Assembly: GCA_025463785.1 (NCBI GenBank)
Contig: JAODBD010000003.1
Span: 186,001 to 250,000 of the forward strand
Length of the DNA: 64,000 nt
From: Glaciihabitans sp.
GTDB lineage: Bacteria; Actinomycetota; Actinomycetes; Actinomycetales; Microbacteriaceae
Direction of reading: 5' to 3'
Positions 17,073-25,421 of this stretch are shown one piece after another. Under the pieces are notes generated by a model. That model searched no databases. It saw only the letters and a list, made by a program, of their open reading frames with translations, and was not told the DNA's origin. The position numbers and the translations under genes were made by a program. The first letter of the stretch is position 1. Each line of letters opens with the position of its first letter.

Positions 17073-17812
17073 CGTGAGGCGTGCGGCTTCGCGGGAGGGA
17101 GGTCCATTCGGTAGCCGTGTCCGCGGAGGGTCGTGATTTCGGGGAGAGCGGAGGTCGCATCCGGTCCGGCCGCCTCGGCGGCACCTCTTAGACGCTGCCT
17201 GAGAGCGGCGACATGCACGTCGAGGGTTTTGGTCGAACCGAACCAGTTCGTGTCCCAGACGTCGGCCATGAGGTCTTCCCGTCGGATGGCGACACTCGGT
17301 TCGCTCGCAAGTCGGCTCAGCAGATCGAACTCCTTTGCCCGCAACTCGACCTCCTGCCCGCCCACGTACACTCGTCGTGCGCCCGCATCCACAGTCAGCG
17401 ACCCGATCTCGACAGTCTGACGCAGACCGTCTCCGTCTCCCGATGCGCTGCCTGCCCGTCGGAGATGAGCGCGAATCCGAGCGAGCAATTCGACCACGAC
17501 AAAGGGCTTGACGAGGTAGTCGTCAGCACCCGACTCGAGCCCGGAAACGATGTCGAGGGGATCTCCCCGTGCAGTCAGAAGGACGATCACCGTCGATGGA
17601 AGGAGGGCTCGCAGGTCGCGACAGACAGAGAATCCGTCGAGATCGGGCAGACCAAGGTCAAGGAGGACGAGCTCTGGCGCATGAATTCGCGCGACATTGA
17701 GTCCCGACCTGCCGGTGACGGCCAGCCGCACGTCGTATCCATTCGCCGTGAGCGCGGATCTCAGGGTGTCGCCAATCGTGGCATCATCCTCGATGACGAG
17801 CAGGCGCGACAT
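17069..17812 (-). CDS. OmpR/PhoB-family response regulator
   Basis: A 247-residue regulator. The receiver domain covers about 1-118, with the acidic pair in VIEDD, the phospho-acceptor in LVLLDLGLPD (Asp52), Thr in LLTARGD and Lys in YLVKPF. A winged-helix output domain covers about 135-240 (VELRAKEFDLLSRL, TLDVHVAALRQRLR, TTLRGHGYRM). The matching kinase is most likely the one at 10986-12266 on the same strand. The pair is split by a five-kb exporter operon running the other way, instead of forming the usual RR-HK operon. Confidence 0.93.
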   Translation of the reverse strand: MSRLLVIEDDATIGDTLRSALTANGYDVRLAVTGRSGLNVARIHAPELVLLDLGLPDLDGFSVCRDLRALLPSTVIVLLTARGDPLDIVSGLESGADDYLVKPFVVVELLARIRAHLRRAGSASGDGDGLRQTVEIGSLTVDAGARRVYVGGQEVELRAKEFDLLSRLASEPSVAIRREDLMADVWDTNWFGSTKTLDVHVAALRQRLRGAAEAAGPDATSALPEITTLRGHGYRMDLPPAKPHASR

Positions 17813-18002
17813 GGGTGAAGTGTATCCGGCACACCTGTCGCGGAACCCGGCTAATGCGCTCGTCGCTTGCCGGTCTGAATCGTTGGTTGCGAATCTACGG
17901 CATTCTCGTCAGGCGCTCCCGGTAGCGTTGTAGTTTGCAAGTTGGCCGTGGATGTCGGTTCGCCATCGGCTTGCAACGGGGTGTAGCCGCAAGGATGTTG
18001 TC

Positions 18003-18959
18003 ATGAGCGATCAGCAAAGTGAACGGGTTCCAATCCAACCGCAGACAGTGAACGCGCCGCTCTCGCGCGCGGCCATTTTCCTGGTGGTCACGATTGTCGA
18101 CGGGGATGCCGCAATCGCTACCGTTCGCGACGTGATCTCCGACATCGGTGGGCTGGTTCGGGTGGTTGGATTCCGCGACCTGAACGGCCACCTCTCATGC
18201 AACCTTGGGATCGGCAGCGATGCCTGGGATCGTCTCGGCCAGTCTACGAAGCCGCGGCAGCTGCATCCTTTTCCGGAAGTTCGCGGCGGCAGGCACACCG
18301 CGGCGTCGACGCCGGGTGACCTGCTGTTCCACATCCGCGCCGAGCGGGCCGACCAGTGTTTCGAACTCGAGCGGCTCATCCTCGACAAACTCAGGTCCAG
18401 CATCACAGTCGTCGACGAGGTGAATGGATTCCGCTACTTCGATTCGCGCGACCTCCTCGGCTTTGTCGACGGTACGGAGAACCCGACGGGTTCAGCGATG
18501 GCGGCGGACACCCTGATCGGCAATGAGGACCCCACCTTCGCAGGCGGCAGCTACGTCGTCGTACAGAAATACCTTCACGACCTCGTGGCCTGGGGCGAGC
18601 TCACCACCGAAGACCAGCAGCGCATCGTTGGTCGCACCAAGATCGACAACGTCGAGCTCGACGCCCCGGATGACGCCCGCAAGTCGCACAAAGACCTGAA
18701 CACCATCGTCGATGACGACGGTGTCGAGCACGACATCCTCCGGGACAACATGCCGTTCGGCCGCCCGGGCCACGGCGAGTTCGGAACCTACTTCATCGGC
18801 TATGCCGCTGACGTCTCGGTCATCGAGAGGATGATCAGCAACATGTTCGTGGGTGTGCCCGTGGGCGACTACGACCGCATCCTCGACTTCTCGGCGGCAA
18901 AGACGGGCACGACATTCTTCCTTCCGTCAAACGACCTGCTCGAGAGCCTCGCGCAGTAG
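18003..18959 (+). CDS. DyP-type heme peroxidase (class B)
   Basis: A 318-residue peroxidase. The family motif GFVDGTENP (distal Asp of GxxDG) is present, as are the class B segments DARKSHKDLNTIVDDDG (proximal heme-ligand His), ILRDNMPFG (distal Arg) and HGEFGTYFIGYA. The first ATG with spacing to upstream sequence is 18003; a longer frame from 17952 adds a basic stretch with no family resemblance. There is no Tat or Sec signal, so it is cytoplasmic or cargo of an encapsulin. No encapsulin gene follows, although class B enzymes are often paired with one. Confidence 0.92.
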   Translation: MSDQQSERVPIQPQTVNAPLSRAAIFLVVTIVDGDAAIATVRDVISDIGGLVRVVGFRDLNGHLSCNLGIGSDAWDRLGQSTKPRQLHPFPEVRGGRHTAASTPGDLLFHIRAERADQCFELERLILDKLRSSITVVDEVNGFRYFDSRDLLGFVDGTENPTGSAMAADTLIGNEDPTFAGGSYVVVQKYLHDLVAWGELTTEDQQRIVGRTKIDNVELDAPDDARKSHKDLNTIVDDDGVEHDILRDNMPFGRPGHGEFGTYFIGYAADVSVIERMISNMFVGVPVGDYDRILDFSAAKTGTTFFLPSNDLLESLAQ

Positions 18960-19238
18960 TCGCGATCCGGAGGCGCGCTCGCGCAACGAAGAGCTTGGTC
19001 GCCAGAGCCCGCATCGCCAGGTGCTCATCCCAGGAACGCACAGCTTACGAGCCCGGCCCCAATTTGGAGCGTGAGCGCGATGCCGTCGAGGTCGAGGTTG
19101 AGTCCGAAATCGAACTCGGCACCGTATGCGTAGCCCGTCCGATCCGAACTTGAAGCGGTCGTGGCCGTTTCCGATCGGCCTCGGGCGTGATTCGACCGAG
19201 TTAGCAACGCGCCTGGCAGGTCAACTTCACCAGTTCGG
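18960..19238. other. gap between the DyP and DUF6220 genes
   Basis: Two hundred and eighty bases between convergent genes. No encapsulin-like frame, RNA gene or clear terminator is seen. Confidence 0.4.
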
Positions 19239-19676
19239 TTAGCGGCGGGATGCCGCCGCGCGTCTCAGCATGGCAGCGCTGATGGGTAGCCATCCGGCGA
19301 CCGCAAATACCACAAACGCGAGAGGCACATGCACGCCGATGAGCCAGTCTTGCTTGTTGTCCGTGATTTGGTGCCCGATGGCCACTTGGCCAAGAACGAG
19401 AACAAACAGGACGATGGACGCGATGAGCAACGGCCGACTGCGGTGGCGCAGCACAACAATGGTGAAAATCATCGTGGCCAGTGCGAATACCGCGACGACA
19501 TCGGCAACGATGTCGTGAACGCTGATCCAGCCGTCGCGGTGATCCTGGCTAACAAATTCGCCGGCGACAATCGCCTGAACGAAGATTGCCGCCGAAGTCA
19601 ACCCGGTGAGCGCCGAAAACCATCTGAGCGCGAGTGGGCTAACCGCATGCGGCGTTGGATCTGGGATGGTGACCAA
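19239..19676 (-). CDS. four-helix membrane protein (DUF6220-like)
   Basis: A 145-residue integral membrane protein with helices at about 16-36, 54-76, 83-103 and 118-138. Conserved polar residues sit next to the helices: HDIVADVVAVFAL, GHQITDN, and IGVHVPLAF with its histidine. Histidines on helices 2, 3 and 4 recall heme-binding or cytochrome-like four-helix bundles, but this is only a resemblance. The pattern agrees with the DUF6220 family, whose role is not known. It is a single gene. Confidence 0.65.
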   Translation of the reverse strand: MVTIPDPTPHAVSPLALRWFSALTGLTSAAIFVQAIVAGEFVSQDHRDGWISVHDIVADVVAVFALATMIFTIVVLRHRSRPLLIASIVLFVLVLGQVAIGHQITDNKQDWLIGVHVPLAFVVFAVAGWLPISAAMLRRAAASRR

Positions 19677-19864
19677 ACTGTTGCCTCCTGGTTGGTCGGA
19701 CGGTACGCGGCCGCTGGCATCCCGCGTCTATCGACCTTCGGTGAAACTTGTACGTTTCTTCAGGAAAGCCTCCCACGAGGACTGCATAAATCACGCCGGA
19801 TTCACGGCTGCTTCTGATCAAGTGATATGACTGGTGGAACAGGTTTCAAGAAGGGTGGCCGTCG

Positions 19865-20269
19865 TTGAGCAGTGTTGCTGACAAGCTCGCACAGAAATCC
19901 GCGGTCCCGTCGACTAAGCAGGTGCGGCTGAATCTGGTGCGAATCAGCCTTTGGTCTACCCTCAAGGTCTCGTTCGTGGTCGGGTTGGCGATCGCAGTTT
20001 TGTCTGGGATAGCCGTCTGTCTGGCTTGGGGCGTTCTCACGGTTATTGGTGTGCCTCAGCAGATCAATACCCTGCTTGGCGTTACCTCGAGCAGCGGCAC
20101 AAGCGCGTCGGTTCCCACATTTGGCACCGGCACAATGCTGGGTGTCGCATTTCTCATTGGACTTCTGAACTTCATCTCAGTGATGATCCTCGGTACCATT
20201 TTCACCCTGCTGTACAACGCTTACGCGAGGTTGACGGGCGGACTGCTCGTCGGGTTCACGAACAGCTAG
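19865..20269 (+). CDS. DUF3566 transmembrane protein
   Basis: A 134-residue protein with a TTG start preceded by AAGGGTGG. After a basic N-terminus (KQVRLNLVRISLWSTLKVSF) come TM1 (about 37-62) and TM2 (about 95-120). The tail NAYARLTGGLLVGFTNS is the typical end of DUF3566 proteins. In most actinobacteria the family member lies beside gyrA; here it is next to a metal transporter gene, so it may be a second copy. Confidence 0.8.
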   Translation: MSSVADKLAQKSAVPSTKQVRLNLVRISLWSTLKVSFVVGLAIAVLSGIAVCLAWGVLTVIGVPQQINTLLGVTSSSGTSASVPTFGTGTMLGVAFLIGLLNFISVMILGTIFTLLYNAYARLTGGLLVGFTNS

Positions 20270-20339
20270 CGAGACGTTCCTCCGCGCCACTGGCGCACGC
20301 ATTGAATGCTTTTCGACCCTCGACGAAAGGTCCTCAAAG

Positions 20340-21719
20340 ATGAGCCCGGATGCCGAAGGAGCTGCCACCCGGGGCGCCACGGGGCAGTTCGAGCCGGATT
20401 CCGATCGCGGGTCCAGGCCCGGGGGCAAGAAGCGGTCCCCGGTTGTACGCTTCCTCGGCGTGCTCGGCCCCGGCCTTGTCACCGGCGCTGCCGACGACGA
20501 TCCGTCCGGAATCGCGACCTACGCCCAAGCCGGTGCAACCTATTCCAACGGGATGCTGTGGACCGTGCCGTTCGTTCTGCCGTTGATGATGGCGACCCAG
20601 GAGATCTGCGATCGGATGGCGCTGGCCACCGGGCACAGCCTGGGAAAGCTGATCAGGCTCAAGTTCCGTCGGAGTCTGGTGGTGACCATTGGCGGGCTGA
20701 TCGTGGCGCTGATAGCGGCTAACTGCCTGAACCTGGCGGCGGATCTGAATGCGATTGGTCAAGGCATGCAGCTGCTGCACGCGGGCCCGGCGCCACTGTG
20801 GAGCGCCATCGCAGGGATTGCGATCGTGGTGGCCGTGACCGCGGGTTCGTTCCAGATGATTGGTCGAATCTTCAAATGGTTGTGCATGGTCTTGCTGGTC
20901 TACGTTGTCGTGCTGTTCTTCGCGCACGTCGACTGGGCAAGCGTCGGGGTGGGGCTTCTGGCCTTCCACTTCCAGTTCTCGCCTCCCTACCTCGGTCTCG
21001 TCGTCGGCATCCTCGGCACGTCAATCTCGCCGTACATGTTCTTTTGGCAGTCAGCTCAACGCGTCGAGGAACTTCGCGCCGAGCCCGTTGCGGGCGATAA
21101 GGCGCTGCCGTTGAAGGAGAGGAGCGAGCCGGATGCGAAGCGTCGCCTCACCAACGGACGGGTTGACGTCTTCACCGGAATGGCCTTTTCGGTTCTGATC
21201 ATGTTCGCGATCATGGTCGCCACAGCCGCCACTTTGGGCGCTCACGGCAAGGCGGTCACCAGCGCGGCGCAGGCCGCCCGCGCCCTCGAACCCGTCGCTG
21301 GCAGCTACGCAGGAATCCTGTTTGCGGCCGGATTCATCGGCTCAGGAGTCCTGGCCGTACCCGTTTTGGCCGCATCGGGCGCCGCGGGCCTCTCGAGTCT
21401 GTTGAACCAGAACTGGGGACTCGACCGCAGTCCCAGAAAAGCGCCGCTGTTCTACATACTCCTCGGCGTCGGCATCATGGCGGGCACGCTCCTGAGCATC
21501 GTCGACGCCAATCCAATCGGACTGTTGGTTCTCTCGGCAATCGTCAATGGCATTGCGGCTGGCCCCTTTCTCATCGTGATAATGCTCATTTCGCGTGATC
21601 GAAAGCTGATGGGCAAACATCGAAATGGTCGCCTCGCCGCGACCATGGGGTGGGCGACGACCGGCATCATGTGTGTGGCCGGCGCCTACGGAATCTGGTA
21701 CACGATCTCGGGAAGCTGA
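20340..21719 (+). CDS. NRAMP-related divalent metal transporter
   Basis: A 459-residue membrane protein with about eleven helices. TM1 carries GAADDDPSGIATY, so the metal-binding DPGN of true NRAMP proteins is DPSG. The TM6 equivalent reads LGTSISPYMFFWQ, without the canonical methionine that selects transition metals over calcium or magnesium. Both changes are typical of the NRAMP-related branch that includes magnesium transporters. An N-terminal extension of about 35 charged residues precedes TM1. An insertion between TM6 and TM7 (about 235-275, Lys/Glu/Asp rich) is cytoplasmic. I expect Mg or Mn uptake; the sequence cannot decide between them. Confidence 0.85.
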   Translation: MSPDAEGAATRGATGQFEPDSDRGSRPGGKKRSPVVRFLGVLGPGLVTGAADDDPSGIATYAQAGATYSNGMLWTVPFVLPLMMATQEICDRMALATGHSLGKLIRLKFRRSLVVTIGGLIVALIAANCLNLAADLNAIGQGMQLLHAGPAPLWSAIAGIAIVVAVTAGSFQMIGRIFKWLCMVLLVYVVVLFFAHVDWASVGVGLLAFHFQFSPPYLGLVVGILGTSISPYMFFWQSAQRVEELRAEPVAGDKALPLKERSEPDAKRRLTNGRVDVFTGMAFSVLIMFAIMVATAATLGAHGKAVTSAAQAARALEPVAGSYAGILFAAGFIGSGVLAVPVLAASGAAGLSSLLNQNWGLDRSPRKAPLFYILLGVGIMAGTLLSIVDANPIGLLVLSAIVNGIAAGPFLIVIMLISRDRKLMGKHRNGRLAATMGWATTGIMCVAGAYGIWYTISGS

Positions 21720-21762
21720 CGCAAAGGGGCTGACGTAAACATCCGCGCCCTCGTACGGATTC

Positions 21763-22611
21763 CTACGGGAGAGGCGCGCTCGGCGTGGACTGAACAATCC
21801 TGCGTTGCGTGGTCAGGTACAGCCGATGCGCTGTGATGATGAGGGCAAGCCACGCGCCTCCGAGAGCCCATCCGGCGAGCACGTCAGTGAACCAGTGATA
21901 ACCGAGGTAGGCGCGGCTCACCCCGATCGTGAATGCAAACACAACCGCGATGACGATTGTGATCACCCTGGCAGGCACCGATCGCTGCCGGATCACCAGG
22001 AGGTACGCAACGATGCCCGCGATGACGAGCGCGTTGAGCGTGTGGCCGCTGGGAAAGGATGGCGACAACTCGTAAGGGGGGACGGCATCCACCTGGGGCG
22101 GCCGAACCCGATCGATCAGATTTTTGCCCGCGACAGTCATCAGGAGCGAACCCACACCGGCTGCGGCGATCAGGATTGCGGGGGTCCAGGCGCGCCGTTT
22201 GATCGAAAGGACGAGGATGGCGACGACAGCAATGATCGGCATGCCGATCGGACCGGCAACATTGGTGTATCCGATGGCGAAGGCATTCAAGCCAGGGGAT
22301 CGGTTGCTCATCATGAACGCGAGGATCGGGGGGTCAAAGCCGGCGACCCCATCCTTCTCGGTCACCGCATCGTAGATTCCGGTGGCAGCGACGCTAAGCA
22401 GGAACGAGATGCCCATGCCGACGATCAGGATCAGGATGAGCGCGAGGTGAGGCCCGAGCCACCTGCTGATCCGCCGAGTCCCGAGGGCGAGTACCCGACC
22501 CAGTGGCGTGTACCAGTGGGTGAGGTCGACGTGTCCGACGAAGCGCTCGTCCTGTACTTCCTCGATCGCCGCCGGCGTCGCCTTCGCGTTCTCGTGCTCC
22601 AACGGTTCCAC
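21763..22611 (-). CDS. PAP2-superfamily membrane phosphatase
   Basis: A 282-residue protein with about six helices. The three phosphatase motifs are present: KNLIDRVRP (K-x6-RP), PSFPSGHT, and SRAYLGYHWFTDVLAG (SR-x5-H-x3-D). The active site faces outward. Members remove phosphate from phosphatidic acid, undecaprenyl pyrophosphate or similar lipids. It has no co-directional neighbour. The N-terminal 35 residues are acidic and disordered. Confidence 0.9.
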   Translation of the reverse strand: MEPLEHENAKATPAAIEEVQDERFVGHVDLTHWYTPLGRVLALGTRRISRWLGPHLALILILIVGMGISFLLSVAATGIYDAVTEKDGVAGFDPPILAFMMSNRSPGLNAFAIGYTNVAGPIGMPIIAVVAILVLSIKRRAWTPAILIAAAGVGSLLMTVAGKNLIDRVRPPQVDAVPPYELSPSFPSGHTLNALVIAGIVAYLLVIRQRSVPARVITIVIAVVFAFTIGVSRAYLGYHWFTDVLAGWALGGAWLALIITAHRLYLTTQRRIVQSTPSAPLP

Positions 22612-22751
22612 TGTTCCATTCTGGGGCAGAGCCAGAGGGGATGAGCGGGGTTGCTATCGCGCCGGGACCGTCACAGTGGGCGAGCATCCGTGCCGCGAAG
22701 CCGAACGCCCTCGCGGCCGGACCGCGAAAATATACCCTTTAGGATGGTTCG

Positions 22752-23738
22752 GTGCCTGACTCATCGATGCGTAGCCTGGGGCGAAGCGGACTGCAGGTGC
22801 GGCCGTACGCATTTGGGATGGCCCCTCTCGCGAACCTCGGTCACGAGGTGGCGGAGACGGACGCCTTCGACGCTCTCGAGGCAGCCTGGTCCGCCGGAGT
22901 GCGCTATTTCGACACCGCGCCGCACTATGGGCTGGGTCTCGGCGAGCGCAGACTCGGTTCGTTCCTCGCGACGAAGCCTCGAGACGAGTTCATCCTCTCG
23001 ACGAAGGTCGGCCGACTCCTGGTTGAGAACCCTCTTGGTGTGCAACCTGACGACGAGGGCTTCGACGTGCAGTCGTCGTTGATGCGGCGCCTGGATTACA
23101 GCGGAGATGGCATCCGGCGCTCGCTCGATGCCAGCCTCGAGCGCCTCGGGCTTGACCGCATCGACGTCGTGTTCGTGCACGACCCCGACGACCACTACCG
23201 CGAGGCACTCGATGGGGCGTTCCCGGCGCTCGACGAACTGCGACGGCAGGGGATGATCGCCTCATACGGCGCCGGCATGAACCAGAGCGCGATGCTCACC
23301 GACTTCGTGCGGAACACCGACCTCGATGTCGTTATGTGTGCAGGCAGGTACACGCTGCTCGAGCAGGAACCTCTCGACGACCTGCTTCCCGCTGCCCTCG
23401 ACCGCAACGTTTCCGTTGTCGCCGCAGCGGTGTTCAACTCCGGTCTCCTCGCGCGCGATCGGCCCGCCCCCGGCACGACATACAACTACGCTCCGGCGCC
23501 AGCTGAGCTGATCGCGCGGGTGAACGCGATCGCGGATGTCTGCGAGGCACACGGTGTTACGTTGCCAGCTGCCGCACTGCAGTTCACCCTGAGGCACCCG
23601 GCCGTCGCGACAGTATGCGCGGGAGCGCGTTCCGCCGAGCAGGTCGCGCGCAACGCGCACCTGTTCACGGTGACGATTCCCGAACAGCTGTGGAGCGATC
23701 TGCGCTCAGCGGGACTCATCCGCCCCGACTCGGCTTGA
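22752..23738 (+). CDS. aldo/keto reductase
   Basis: A 328-residue NADPH-dependent oxidoreductase of the AKR superfamily. The barrel motifs are GVRYFDTAPHYGLG (catalytic Asp and Tyr), FILSTKVGR (Lys), and DVVFVHDPDD (His). The C-terminal NADP-binding part includes TVCAGARSAEQV. It is closest in style to the D-threo-aldose dehydrogenase/pyridoxal dehydrogenase group. The GTG start lies seven nt after a TAGGAT -10-like box (22740-22745), so the message may be leaderless. The start of the neighbouring PAP2 gene lies 140 nt away on the other strand. Confidence 0.9.
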   Translation: MPDSSMRSLGRSGLQVRPYAFGMAPLANLGHEVAETDAFDALEAAWSAGVRYFDTAPHYGLGLGERRLGSFLATKPRDEFILSTKVGRLLVENPLGVQPDDEGFDVQSSLMRRLDYSGDGIRRSLDASLERLGLDRIDVVFVHDPDDHYREALDGAFPALDELRRQGMIASYGAGMNQSAMLTDFVRNTDLDVVMCAGRYTLLEQEPLDDLLPAALDRNVSVVAAAVFNSGLLARDRPAPGTTYNYAPAPAELIARVNAIADVCEAHGVTLPAAALQFTLRHPAVATVCAGARSAEQVARNAHLFTVTIPEQLWSDLRSAGLIRPDSA

Positions 23739-23751
23739 GCCGGGGCGGATG
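23717..23751. terminator. hairpin between the convergent AKR and aceB genes
   Basis: Perfect 11-base arms CATCCGCCCCG (23717-23727) and CGGGGCGGATG (23741-23751) straddle the AKR stop codon and end seven bases before the aceB stop. The symmetric position suits a two-way terminator. No T-run is present. Confidence 0.6.
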
Positions 23752-23757
23752 CCCGGT

Positions 23758-25389
23758 TTACGCCGCGAGCTGGCCCGCCTCCGCTGCGTCCACCAGGTAC
23801 TGGCTGTATGCCGAAATGGTGAGGAATGTCGGGAAGTCGTCCTGCAGCGTGACCTGCCGGAAGATTGTGGCCGCGTCATCGAAGCGGTCGCCGGCATCCC
23901 GAGGCAGCACCTCGAGTTGCGCATCCAGGATCGCCTCGACGTACGCACGGGTTACGCGTACGCCATCCTGGGTGACGACCTCCCGGTGGATCCATTGCCA
24001 TAGCTGCGAGCGACTGATCTCCGCGGTCGCGGCGTCCTCCATCAGGTTGTCGATCGCGGCGGCACCAATGCCTCGCAGCCAGCTCTCCAGGTAGCGAAGA
24101 GCAATCGAGACGTTGGATGCCACGCCGGCGTTGGTCACACCGCCATCGATCCGCAGGTCGAGCAGGTCGGCCTCGGTCACGTGCACGTCGTCGCGCAGCC
24201 GGTCGACCTGGTTGGGCCGGTCGCCCAGTACGGCGTCGAACTCTGCACGAGCCGTCTCGATGAGGTCGGGATGCGCGACCCAGGTTCCATCGAACCCGTC
24301 GCCGGCCTCCCGTCGCTTGTCTGCACTCACCTGCGCGAGTGCTCGCTCCGTCACCTCCGGATCGCGTCGATTCGGGATGAACGCGCTCATCCCGCCGATC
24401 GCGTGCGCGCCCCGCTTGTGGCAGGTCGCAACCAGCAGCTCTGTGTATGAGCGCATGAACGGAACGGTCATCGTGATCTTCGCGCGGTCGGGCAGCACGA
24501 AGTTCGCACCCCGGCTGCGGAAGTTCTTGATGATGCTGAAGATGTAATCCCAGCGGCCGGCGTTCAGGCCCGCGCAGTGCTCCCGCAACTCGTAGAGGAT
24601 CTCCTCCATCTCGAATGCCGCCGGAATCGTCTCGATCAGCACCGTCGCGCGGATCGTCCCGTGCGCGATACCAAGCGCGTTCTCGGAGAAGGTGAAAATG
24701 TCATCCCACAGTCTGGCTTCGAGGTGGTTCTCGAGCTTCGGCAGGTAGAAGTACGGACCAGACCCACGCTCGATCAGCTCGGCGGCGTTGAAATAGAAGT
24801 ACAGTCCGAAATCGACGAGGGATGCCGAGGCCGGCGACGACAGGCCCGCCGAGTCGACGTAACGCAGGTGCTTCTCGACGAGGTGCCAGCCGCGGGGCCG
24901 CATCACGATCGTGGGTGTCGTCTCGCCCAGGCGGTACTCCTTGCCTTCCGGCGAGGTGAAGTCGAGCTGTCGACGGATGGCGTCGAACAACGTGATCTGG
25001 CCGCCGATGACGTTCTGCCAGGTCGGACTCGTCGCATCCTCGAGGTCGGCGAGCCACACCTTCGCGCCCGAGTTCATGGCGTTAATTGCCATCTTGCGGT
25101 CGGTGGGGCCGGTGATCTCCACGCGGCGATCGTCGAGGCCGGGGCCGGGGCCGGCCACCCGCCAGGTTGGCTCGTCCCGGATGGGCGCCGTGGCATCCAG
25201 AAACCGAAAGTCGCGCCCGTTGTCGATGGCGGTGCGCTGGTGCATCCGCGCGGCGAGGCGATCGTGTCGGCGACCGGCGAATGTGTCGTGCAGGCGCGCC
25301 AGGAAATGCAGCGCCTCGGGCGTGAGGATCGTGTCGAACCGCTCGTCGAGCGGGCTCAGGATTTCGATCCTGGAGTGTCGTGTTGTCAT
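23758..25389 (-). CDS. aceB: malate synthase A
   Basis: A 543-residue enzyme of normal length for malate synthase A. It condenses glyoxylate with acetyl-CoA in the glyoxylate shunt. The family segments ALHFLARLHDTFAGRR, the conserved MNSGAKVWLADLEDATSPTW, TIVMRPRGWH, VLIETIPAAFEMEEILYELR (acidic active-site region), and the lid with GMSAFIPNRRDP are all present. AAAGGAC precedes the ATG. It is 32 nt downstream of aceA on the same strand, so both come from one transcript. The divergent ramB-type gene next to aceA is the likely regulator. Confidence 0.96.
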   Translation of the reverse strand: MTTRHSRIEILSPLDERFDTILTPEALHFLARLHDTFAGRRHDRLAARMHQRTAIDNGRDFRFLDATAPIRDEPTWRVAGPGPGLDDRRVEITGPTDRKMAINAMNSGAKVWLADLEDATSPTWQNVIGGQITLFDAIRRQLDFTSPEGKEYRLGETTPTIVMRPRGWHLVEKHLRYVDSAGLSSPASASLVDFGLYFYFNAAELIERGSGPYFYLPKLENHLEARLWDDIFTFSENALGIAHGTIRATVLIETIPAAFEMEEILYELREHCAGLNAGRWDYIFSIIKNFRSRGANFVLPDRAKITMTVPFMRSYTELLVATCHKRGAHAIGGMSAFIPNRRDPEVTERALAQVSADKRREAGDGFDGTWVAHPDLIETARAEFDAVLGDRPNQVDRLRDDVHVTEADLLDLRIDGGVTNAGVASNVSIALRYLESWLRGIGAAAIDNLMEDAATAEISRSQLWQWIHREVVTQDGVRVTRAYVEAILDAQLEVLPRDAGDRFDDAATIFRQVTLQDDFPTFLTISAYSQYLVDAAEAGQLAA

Positions 25390-25421
25390 GATTTCTGTCC
25401 TTTCGGAGGTTGGTTCCGGGC

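Noticed and set aside
20270-20339. Metal-sensing riboswitch before the NRAMP-like gene
   Set aside because: The gap of 70 nt is too short and lacks the conserved core of M-box or yybP-type leaders.
21805-22644. Long plus-strand frame opposite the PAP2 gene
   Set aside because: It is the antisense of a gene with clear motifs; the Asp/Arg/Gly-rich product has no family resemblance.
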